Source of the DNA: Bog-473 sp035483935
GTDB lineage: Bacteria; Actinomycetota; Acidimicrobiia; Acidimicrobiales; RAAP-2
Assembly (NCBI GenBank): GCA_035483935.1
Contig: DATHPK010000299.1
Coordinates: forward strand, 1-13,000
Reading direction: 5' to 3'
DNA length: 13,000 bases
Shown here piece after piece: positions 1 through 6,633 of the stretch. Under the pieces are notes generated by a model. The model saw only the letters and a program-made list of their open reading frames with translations, was not told the origin of the DNA and ran no database searches. A program made the translations under genes and the position numbers. Position 1 is the stretch's first letter. Every line of letters starts with the position of its first letter.

Positions 1-236
1 GCACTGGTGCTCGAGGCCACCTCCGCCGCACCTGCGGTGCCCGATCCGCCCGGGGTGCCGGCCGGGGCCAGGACCAGCCAGGCGATCAGCCCGACGACGA
101 TGGCGATGATGATGAGCGCTGTGCGCACCTGCGTGGCGCGGGGGCGGCGGCGCATGCGCCGCCAGGACCGGCCCAACGGCGCCAGTGTCTTGAACGCGGG
201 CCCCCGACGGGGAGAGCCGTCAACGCTCACGTCCAT
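1..236 (-). CDS. Membrane-anchored exported protein, N-terminus only (probable ABC solute-binding protein)
   Basis: Only the first 78 codons are inside the window; the gene runs off the left edge. The visible part has an Arg-rich cytoplasmic head (residues 1-39), one hydrophobic segment at about 40-57 (TALIIIAIVVGLIAWLVLAP) and then a Gly/Ala/Ser/Thr-rich stretch typical of the linker after a membrane anchor or uncleaved signal. No lipobox cysteine follows the hydrophobic segment. The ATG is 2 nt past the stop of the LivG gene, and an AAGGAGGG ribosome site (242-249) sits 5 nt before it, inside the end of livG, so translation is probably coupled. Being the last visible gene of a LivFGHM-type set makes a periplasmic-binding-like substrate receptor the natural guess, but no receptor domain is visible. 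It could be another exported protein. Confidence 0.6.
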   Translation of the reverse strand, partial: MDVSVDGSPRRGPAFKTLAPLGRSWRRMRRRPRATQVRTALIIIAIVVGLIAWLVLAPAGTPGGSGTAGAAEVASSTS

Positions 237-238
237 CT

Positions 239-1099
239 TCACCCTCCTTCACGGCGGTCTGCACCGCCGCCCTCCCCGATCGGGCCCGACGCCATGATGG
301 CTTCGTCGCTCGCACCAAGGTAGGCGGCCAGCGCCTTCGCGTCAGCGCGGATCACTTCGGGCGGCCCGGCGGCCACCACGCGGCCGAGCTCCATGACCAC
401 GACGTTGGTGCACAGCGCGAAGACCAGGGGCACGTCGTGTTCGACCAGGACGATGGTGGTGTCCGCCACCTCGTGGATCCGCTGGAGGAGTGGAATGAAT
501 GCTTCGGCCTCGCGCTGGGCGATGCCCGCGGTCGGCTCGTCGAGGAGCAGGAGGCGCGGCTTGGCCAGGACGATGGAGGCCAGGTCGACCACGCGGCGCG
601 TCCCCGTGGACAGCTCGGCGGTGCGGTGGTGGCGGAACCGCTCGAGACCGAACGCGCCGATGACCTGGTCGACCGCTCCGAGCTTGCGACGCTCGGCCCG
701 GCGCGCCCACGGGAGCCGCAGTGTCGTCGACAAGACCGCCACCTCGTGGCGCGCGTCCTCGCTCAACAGCAGGACGTCGAGCACCGAGAGCTCCGGATAC
801 AGGCGACAGTCCTGGAACGAGCGGACCATGCCCACGCCCAGTCGCTCTTCGGGGAGGTAGTCCCCCAGGTCGATCCCGTCGAGCAGCACGCGCCCCGCCT
901 GGGGCTTGACGAGACCCGAGATCACGTCGAGCGTCGTCGTCTTGCCCGACCCGTTGGCACCGATCAGCCCGACGATGGATCCGGCCTCGGCCGTGAACGA
1001 GACGCCGTTGAGTGCATGCACCCCCCCGAAACGCACGCTCAGGTTCTCGACGCCGAGCTCGGCCGGATGCCGGGCCGGTGCCACGGGCGCGGCCGTCAT
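239..1099 (-). CDS. LivG-type ABC transporter ATP-binding protein
   Basis: 286 aa, normal length for LivG; it would hydrolyse ATP to drive the LivH-LivM permease encoded just upstream. Visible motifs are Walker A GANGSGKT (47-54), the Q-loop Gln96 in RSFQDCRLYP, Walker B LLLLDEP (183-189) and the switch His221 in VLVEHD. The signature is LSTGTRR (163-169) in place of canonical LSGGQ, so only the Leu-Ser start and one Gly remain; the D-loop region is TAGIAQRE. The ATG at 1099 overlaps the permease stop by 4 nt (ATGA), with a GGAG about 5 nt before it, and fixes the start although the reading frame stays open far upstream. The C-terminal 20 residues are Gly-rich and look non-conserved. Family assignment is firm. 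The substrate is not readable: branched-chain amino acids are only the family default, and the catabolic neighbours suggest a sugar acid or organic acid. Confidence 0.9.
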   Translation of the reverse strand: MTAAPVAPARHPAELGVENLSVRFGGVHALNGVSFTAEAGSIVGLIGANGSGKTTTLDVISGLVKPQAGRVLLDGIDLGDYLPEERLGVGMVRSFQDCRLYPELSVLDVLLLSEDARHEVAVLSTTLRLPWARRAERRKLGAVDQVIGAFGLERFRHHRTAELSTGTRRVVDLASIVLAKPRLLLLDEPTAGIAQREAEAFIPLLQRIHEVADTTIVLVEHDVPLVFALCTNVVVMELGRVVAAGPPEVIRADAKALAAYLGASDEAIMASGPIGEGGGADRREGG

Positions 1100-3120
1100 T
1101 GCTCCGCTCCCTCGGCCAACAGCGCGGGTGGCGGCAGGGTGGCGGGCGCAGACACCTGGGGGCCGGGGACATCCGTGGCGTCGCGGTGCAGCACGGACCG
1201 GATGCCCACGGTGACGACGTCGCCAAAGCGGTGGAGCACTTCGGCCAGGCCGCCGGGCAGGTACAAGATGAAGGCCATCAACCCCAACCCGCTCGTGAGG
1301 AACTGGATCGTCTGGTTGGAGCCGAAGACCGCCGGGAGTCCCTCGAGATAGAGCGCGCCGAGGATGGCGCCGGGGATGGACCCGAGTCCCCCGATCACCA
1401 CCATCGAGATGATCACGAAGGAGGTCGTCGGGTCGAACGTGATGTCGGTGTTGTTCAGCTGCCCCACCGCGAAGGCAAAGCACACGCCGGCATACCCCGC
1501 CACGAACCCCGAGAGTGCGAAGGCCAGCAACTTCGTCCTGAGGACCGGGATGCCCATCGCCGCCGCCCCGAGCTCGTTGTCCCGGACGGCCACCAGGCGC
1601 CGGGCCACGCCCTTGTCGCGCCAGACCCGCAGGATGAACACGGACAGCACCAGGACGCCCAGCGCGAACCAGGCGAAGGACCGCTGCGACGACAGGCTGA
1701 TGCCGAAGAGGGAGGGCCGGGCCACGACCGTGTAGGCGGGGTTGGGCAGGCCGGTGCACAGCGTCTTGTCGATACCCGGGATGGTGATGCACGGGGTGGC
1801 GAGGACCGCGGTCTGCATGAAGATGGCGAACGCGAGCGTCGTGACGGCGAGGAAGAGGCCGGGCATGCGGAGGGCCGGTAGCCCCACGATGATGGCCACC
1901 AACGCGGTCACCGCGCCGCCGTAGAGCATCACCAGCGGCAGCGGGACGGAGGTGCCGAGGTGCACGGCGACGAGGGCGCCGACGGCGACGAGGCCGAATT
2001 GCCCCAGCGAGACCTGGCCCGCCCAACCCGTGAGCATCGTCAGCGACAGCGCGATCACGGCGTAGATACAGATCTGGCTCATCAGGAAGTCGTTGCCCAC
2101 CGAGAGCACGAGCGGCAGCAGCGCCGCGAGCACGACGACCAGCCAGACGCCCGACGTCGAGACGCGCCGGCGCAACAGGTCGGCCGTGGCCCGCACGGTC
2201 GTCGCCGCGCCGTGCTCCCAGGTGCCCCTGTCCCCCGTCCGCGCGCCCTTGCGCAACGCGCCCACCCGGATGAGCAGCACGACCATGACCAGCACGAAGA
2301 TGATGAGCTGCTGCTTGGCCGGCGACGCCACGTTCCACTGCAGGAGCTCGAGGAACACCCCCATGCCCACGCCGGCCACGAACGCCACGGTCAGGCTGAT
2401 CATGGCCCCGATGAGCGCCGCCGTCAGCGCGTAGACGAGCAGGTCGGGCGACAGCGCCTGGGTCAGCGCGCTGGTCTGGTTCGGTGCGTTGCGAATGGCG
2501 GTGAACGCCGAGAGCGCGCCCGCCACCGTCCACGTGAGGGTCGATGTGCGCCGGATCCAGACCCCCGACAGCCGGGCGGAGTCCGCGTTCTCCGACATGG
2601 CCCGCATGGACAGTCCCCAGGGCGTGAGGCGGACGGCGAGGACGAGGGCCACCGTCACGATGGGAGCCACGATCAGCGTCAGCACCTCGGTCGGGGTGAT
2701 GATGAACGGTCCGAGGTGGAACGACAGGTCGAACGGGACCGGCACCGGCTTGTAGAGGTTCTTCGGCCGGATGAACGGGAGTGCGGTCAGCGCGAGCAGG
2801 ACGTAGCTCAGTCCGATCGTCGCGACCATCACGAGCACGCGGGGCCGGTTGAAGAGGCGCCGCAGGACGAGCTCGGAGAGCGCGCCGACGAAGGCGGCCA
2901 GGCCGATCGACAGCACGAGCGCGAACCAATAGTTGAACTTGAAGTCCGCCGTGAGCTTGACGAGGAAGACGGCGGCGATGACGCCGATCTGCCCCTGCGC
3001 GAAGTTGAGCACACGGTTCGTCCGGTAGACGAGTACCAGCCCGAGCGCCAGCAGCCCGTAGCCGAGGCCGTAGAAGACGCCCTGGACGAGCACGAAGTTC
3101 GGCGCGGAGAAGGCCAGCAT
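1096..3120 (-). CDS. Fused LivH-LivM type ABC transporter permease
   Basis: 674 aa, about the sum of one LivH and one LivM, so both membrane subunits of a branched-chain-amino-acid-type importer lie in a single chain. The LivH half (about 1-290) has the N-terminal motif RTNRVLNFAQGQIG (33-46) and a coupling helix RAMSENADSARLSG (173-186). A charged linker (about 288-318) precedes the LivM half, which carries LTGWAGQVSLGQ (363-374), a second coupling helix VAVRDNELGAAAMG (510-523) and the late motif VVIGGLGSIPGAILGA (574-589). Many hydrophobic segments are evident in both halves. A Pro/Ala-rich tail follows residue 625. The start ATG is 4 nt after the stop of the MFS-LivF fusion gene with only a weak ribosome site (AGGCGA), suggesting coupling; the 3' end overlaps livG by 4 nt. 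LivH-LivM fusions are known in several bacterial groups. Confidence 0.9.
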   Translation of the reverse strand: MLAFSAPNFVLVQGVFYGLGYGLLALGLVLVYRTNRVLNFAQGQIGVIAAVFLVKLTADFKFNYWFALVLSIGLAAFVGALSELVLRRLFNRPRVLVMVATIGLSYVLLALTALPFIRPKNLYKPVPVPFDLSFHLGPFIITPTEVLTLIVAPIVTVALVLAVRLTPWGLSMRAMSENADSARLSGVWIRRTSTLTWTVAGALSAFTAIRNAPNQTSALTQALSPDLLVYALTAALIGAMISLTVAFVAGVGMGVFLELLQWNVASPAKQQLIIFVLVMVVLLIRVGALRKGARTGDRGTWEHGAATTVRATADLLRRRVSTSGVWLVVVLAALLPLVLSVGNDFLMSQICIYAVIALSLTMLTGWAGQVSLGQFGLVAVGALVAVHLGTSVPLPLVMLYGGAVTALVAIIVGLPALRMPGLFLAVTTLAFAIFMQTAVLATPCITIPGIDKTLCTGLPNPAYTVVARPSLFGISLSSQRSFAWFALGVLVLSVFILRVWRDKGVARRLVAVRDNELGAAAMGIPVLRTKLLAFALSGFVAGYAGVCFAFAVGQLNNTDITFDPTTSFVIISMVVIGGLGSIPGAILGALYLEGLPAVFGSNQTIQFLTSGLGLMAFILYLPGGLAEVLHRFGDVVTVGIRSVLHRDATDVPGPQVSAPATLPPPALLAEGAEQ

Positions 3121-3124
3121 TCGC

Positions 3125-5329
3125 CTAGTCCAGGCCGGTCGACGCGGTGCCGAGGAAGACCGGGCGCAGGAGGTCGTCGCGTGCCATCAGCTCCGTGGTG
3201 GGCCCGTCGAAGCGGATCTCTCCGCGCTCCATGAAGAAGCAGCGGTCGGCCAGGCTGAGGGCGCGGTTGAGGCTCTGCTCGACCAGGATCACCGTCGCCC
3301 CGGCCTCGTTGATGCGCCGCACCATGCCCATGAGGCGTTCGACCGTCATCGGGGCCAGCCCGAGAGACAGCTCGTCGATCATCAGCAGCTTCGGTGCGGT
3401 CATCATGACCCGCGACAACGCGAGCATCTGCTGCTCACCACCCGAGAGCGTTCCCGCCGGCTGGTCGAGCCGCTCGGCCAGCTCGGGGAAGGTCTCGAGG
3501 GCCTCGTCGAAGGCGCGGGCGACCTGGGAACGGTCGCGCCGCAACGTGTGGCCGCCGATGCGCAGGTTGTCGCGCACGCTGAGCCCCGGAAAGGTCATCT
3601 TCCCGCCCACCAGCAACGCCACGCCCAGATCGATGATCTGTTCGGGCTCGAGATACGTGCAGCTCGTGCCGAAGAGCCGGATGACGCCGCGGTGCGGATG
3701 CTCGAGGCCCGACACCGTGCGCAGGAGCGTCGACTTCCCGGCGCCGTTCGTCCCGAGCAGCGCCACCATCTCGCCCTGCGCGACCTCCAGGTTGACGTCG
3801 AAGAGCACCTGGTTGGTGCCGTAGTAGAAGTCGAGGTTGTGCACCTGCAGCGCGGGGATGGCACCGCCGCTCTGGCGCCGCTTCCCCTCGGCGTAGCGTT
3901 CCAGGACGTCCTCGATCACGAGGGTGATGTCCCGGCGCACGCTGCGAGAACCCAGGAACAGCAGGAAGCCCCCGATGGCGCAGACGGGTGCGATCAGGGT
4001 GAGCGACACGATGATCCCGTGCAGGCCGCCGATCGAGTCTGAGATCGCGCCCAGCACGACGGATCCGGCGAAGCCGCCGAAGACCAGCGAGTACACGCCG
4101 AACATCGCGAAGCAGATCGTGCGCATCTCTGCCGGCGCGGTCGCCGCCAGTGTCAGGAAGATGCAGATGGCGAGCGGCGACACGGCGGCGTTGGCCAGGA
4201 ACTGCAGCGTCACGACCATCCAGAGCTGGGGCATGTAGAGCGACAGGACGTAGAGCCCGCCGTACGCGGTGATGCAGATGCCGGCGATGACGAGCGGCCG
4301 CTGCGGGGCCTTCCGGAAGAAGCGGTCGCCGAAGACGTAGGCCAGCGGCAGCCCCAGGAACGCCGCCAGGCCGATGATGGCGTACACCTCACTGCGCGAC
4401 GCCGTGTCGAGGTGGAACTTGTCGATGAAGAACAGGTTGCCGAAGAGCGGCGCGCCGGTGCCGGCGAAGCCCAGGATCGCGACGGCGACGAGTTCGTAGT
4501 AGAGCGAGCGGACGCGCAGCAGCCGGGTCACGGCCGAGCCGAGCAGCACGCGGGGCGCCTTCTCCTGCTGGGTGTGGAGGTCCATGCCCGACGCCTTGAG
4601 GATGTGGCTGGACTCGTTGGCCCCCTTCTCGGGCTCGCGCAGGGTGAACAGCGCGAACCCGAGCGGGATACCCACCAGGGCCACGAGGAGGCCGAAGCGC
4701 CAGTTGTGCGCAATGGTCACGACGTAGCCGAAGATCAGGATCCCCACGGTCTGCGACAGCGGATCCGACAAGTTGTGCCAGCTGAAGATCCGGCCTCGTC
4801 CCTCTGTCGGGTAGGCGTCGGACAGATACGAGTTGTGCACCGTGTTGTTCACGCCCGTGCCCACCGACGCCGCGAGATACAGGAAGGCGAACGCCCACAC
4901 GTTCGGCGAGATGGCCATCAGCGCCCCGAACCCGGCGAAGATCAGCAACGCGACGCCCGCCACCACCTTGCGGCTGCCGCGATCGGCCCAGACGGCCAGC
5001 GGGACCGCCCACAGGAGCTGCGACACCTGGGCGATGAACGCCACCGCGCCGAGCGACGCATTCGACATGTGGAACGACGTCTGGAGGTTGTGCCCGATCA
5101 GGGTGATCCCGTTGCCGAACGTCCCGGGCACCAGCGCCGCCGCCGTCATCACGACGAGGGGCGCGTACCCCGACGAATTCATGATGCCCACCAGGGGCGG
5201 CGGCTTCCCTTCCCCCGTTCCCGGCATCACCCCGACATCCGCCACGACGCCGGGGTCCTTGACCTGGGTGACCGCCTCGCGCAAGAGGTCGTCCGGGACC
5301 GCGAAGTCAAACAATGGCTCGCTCGGCAC
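3125..5329 (-). CDS. MFS transporter fused to a LivF-type ABC ATPase
   Basis: 734 aa in one uninterrupted frame. Residues 1-50 are a hydrophilic tail. About 55-460 form a Major Facilitator Superfamily carrier with roughly twelve hydrophobic segments, a loop 2-3 motif VWADRGSRK (113-121) and its second-half counterpart GDRFFRK (334-340). A charged linker (461-492) leads to a LivF-like ATPase (about 493-728) with Walker A GTNGAGKST (526-534), signature LSGGEQQ (628-634), Walker B LLMIDE (648-653) and VEQ (683-685), where LivF proteins also carry Gln rather than the switch His. The segment LVGGKMTFPGLSV (573-585) replaces the usual LivF PEGR-type Q-loop. It is the only LivF domain near the LivH-LivM and LivG genes, so it probably serves as the second ATPase of that transporter. 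GTG at 5329 is the first start after an in-frame TAG; no clear ribosome site precedes it, and Met35 or Met50 are alternatives. What the MFS half contributes is unknown. Confidence 0.88.
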   Translation of the reverse strand: MPSEPLFDFAVPDDLLREAVTQVKDPGVVADVGVMPGTGEGKPPPLVGIMNSSGYAPLVVMTAAALVPGTFGNGITLIGHNLQTSFHMSNASLGAVAFIAQVSQLLWAVPLAVWADRGSRKVVAGVALLIFAGFGALMAISPNVWAFAFLYLAASVGTGVNNTVHNSYLSDAYPTEGRGRIFSWHNLSDPLSQTVGILIFGYVVTIAHNWRFGLLVALVGIPLGFALFTLREPEKGANESSHILKASGMDLHTQQEKAPRVLLGSAVTRLLRVRSLYYELVAVAILGFAGTGAPLFGNLFFIDKFHLDTASRSEVYAIIGLAAFLGLPLAYVFGDRFFRKAPQRPLVIAGICITAYGGLYVLSLYMPQLWMVVTLQFLANAAVSPLAICIFLTLAATAPAEMRTICFAMFGVYSLVFGGFAGSVVLGAISDSIGGLHGIIVSLTLIAPVCAIGGFLLFLGSRSVRRDITLVIEDVLERYAEGKRRQSGGAIPALQVHNLDFYYGTNQVLFDVNLEVAQGEMVALLGTNGAGKSTLLRTVSGLEHPHRGVIRLFGTSCTYLEPEQIIDLGVALLVGGKMTFPGLSVRDNLRIGGHTLRRDRSQVARAFDEALETFPELAERLDQPAGTLSGGEQQMLALSRVMMTAPKLLMIDELSLGLAPMTVERLMGMVRRINEAGATVILVEQSLNRALSLADRCFFMERGEIRFDGPTTELMARDDLLRPVFLGTASTGLD

Positions 5330-5345
5330 TGGGGCAGGACTCTAA

Positions 5346-5363
5346 CCTGACACCTGCGTCAGG
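5346..5363. promoter_or_regulatory. 18-bp inverted repeat upstream of the transporter block (possible operator)
   Basis: CCTGAC (5346-5351) and GTCAGG (5358-5363) are perfect 6-nt arms around ACCTGC. The repeat lies in the 40-nt gap between the LarA-family gene and the MFS-LivF fusion, 16 nt before the fusion's GTG. The size and symmetry fit a dimeric repressor site, TetR-like for example. It could also fold as a weak hairpin in the transcript, but the minus-strand sequence after it is TTAGAGT rather than a T-run, so a strong intrinsic terminator is unlikely. No regulator gene is present in the window. Confidence 0.35.
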
Positions 5364-5369
5364 GATCGT

Positions 5370-6626
5370 TCAACGGCGCACGCTGGCAACCGTGAGCGGG
5401 CCCTCGGGCAGCACGGCGACGCGGGCCGACGGGCCGAGTGCGGCCAGCGTGTCGCCCACCGCCTCGTCGAGGGACGGGGCCGGCACGAGCTGTGCCCCGC
5501 GGATGACGCCCGCAGCCAGCCCGTCGCTGTGGAGGCGCACGACGCCGCGAGCCAGCACCCGCCCCAGCACCTGCGCCTGCCACCGGTCCAGCTCCGGGCC
5601 CGCCGTGGACGCAATGAGGTCCTCGGGCGTCCGGGACTCCGCCAGCAGGCGGGCGAACGCGCCGTCCTCGGGGACCCCGTCGGCGCAGGCCGCGGCCATC
5701 ACCACCGTCCCACCGGCTCGGCGCACCCGGTCCGCCGCCGCCATGCCCTTCACGGCCTGGTACAGGTTGCGGTCCAGCGGGTGCCCACCGTTGGTCGAAA
5801 CCACGACGTCGTAGGGTGCGTCCACCTCGCGACGCGCCGCCGCGCCGACGTGCGCGCAGGCCGCGTCATGGGTCGCCGCCAGCGACCCTGCGAAGACCGC
5901 GGTGACGCGGCGGGCGCCGTTGATGGCGACGTCGAGCGACAGCTGGGGCGCGGCCAGTGCCGTTGCCGCCCGCACGAAGTCGTGCACAGGGTTGCCCCGC
6001 CGCAACAGGAAGGTGGCCCGTTCGTCCGCGATCCGGCGGGGGTGATGGGCCTCGAGGATCGTCTCGGTCGCGGCCAGCCCGGGGCACACCGCCTTCGGGC
6101 CGCCGCTGAACCCGGCGAAGAAGTGCGGCTCGACGAAGCCCGTCACGATGCGCACGTCGGCGTCGACGTACTCGCGCTGCAGCCGCACCGCGACACCGTC
6201 CACCTCGCCCACCAGGACGTGCTCGTCGCTCCCGGCATCGTGGTCGACGACCCGGTACCGCGCCACCAGCTCGGGGCCAATCAGCTCTGCCATCTCCGCC
6301 GCGGTGGCCTGGCGGTGGGTCCCGGTCGCGCACAGCAGCGTCACGCGCTCATCGGGCACGCCCGCCCGCGCCAGTTCGTCGAGGAGCGGCGGCAGGACGG
6401 TGCGGTTGGGCATGGGCCGGGTGAGGTCGGGGAAGACGACCGCCACGCGCGACGCCCCAGCGACCAACGTGGCCAACGGCGGGCCGGCGACCGGCGCGCG
6501 CAGCGCCGAGCGGATCGTTTCGTCCTCGTCGGCGAGCGCGGGCGCGTCGACGGGGAGTATCACGTCGGCCGAGTCCGGCACCTCCACCGACGTGCCGTGG
6601 CGGCCGTAGGCGAGGTCGACGCGCAC
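5370..6626 (-). CDS. larA: LarA-family nickel-pincer-dependent 2-hydroxyacid racemase/epimerase
   Basis: 418 aa, the usual length for LarA. The family interconverts stereoisomers at C2 of 2-hydroxy acids using a nickel-pincer nucleotide bound to a lysine. The diagnostic residues are all there: DLTRPMP (67-73) with Asp67 and Arg70, GTHR (102-105) with His104, and the block GFVEPHFFAGFSGGPK (163-178) holding His168 and the cofactor Lys178. His194 lies 16 residues after the lysine, as in lactate racemase LarA of Lactobacillus plantarum (Lys184/His200). A second conserved-looking patch is STNGGHPLDRNLYQAVKG (277-294). Cofactor genes larB, larC and larE are not in the window. The GTG start at 6626 is 7 nt after the FGGY kinase stop, with no clear ribosome site. 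Relatives act on lactate, malate, other short hydroxy acids or gluconate; next to a kinase and aldolase, a sugar-acid substrate is at least as likely as lactate. Confidence 0.88.
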   Translation of the reverse strand: MRVDLAYGRHGTSVEVPDSADVILPVDAPALADEDETIRSALRAPVAGPPLATLVAGASRVAVVFPDLTRPMPNRTVLPPLLDELARAGVPDERVTLLCATGTHRQATAAEMAELIGPELVARYRVVDHDAGSDEHVLVGEVDGVAVRLQREYVDADVRIVTGFVEPHFFAGFSGGPKAVCPGLAATETILEAHHPRRIADERATFLLRRGNPVHDFVRAATALAAPQLSLDVAINGARRVTAVFAGSLAATHDAACAHVGAAARREVDAPYDVVVSTNGGHPLDRNLYQAVKGMAAADRVRRAGGTVVMAAACADGVPEDGAFARLLAESRTPEDLIASTAGPELDRWQAQVLGRVLARGVVRLHSDGLAAGVIRGAQLVPAPSLDEAVGDTLAALGPSARVAVLPEGPLTVASVRR

Positions 6627-6633
6627 CGCGGCG

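Noticed and set aside
146..163. Perfect 18-bp palindrome GGCGGCGCATGCGCCGCC
   Set aside because: It lies inside a coding region and is explained by Arg codons flanking a Met (Arg-Arg-Met-Arg-Arg); no sign that it acts as a site.
239..2929. LivG frame extended upstream to give an 896-residue protein
   Set aside because: The added part is an Arg/Pro/Ala-rich alternate frame of the permease gene; ATG 1099 with its 4-nt overlap is the natural start.
1960..3234. Long plus-strand open frame opposite the LivH-LivM gene
   Set aside because: Its translation is rich in His, Arg, Asp, Glu and Gln with no recognisable domain, as expected for the antisense of a membrane-protein gene in GC-rich DNA.
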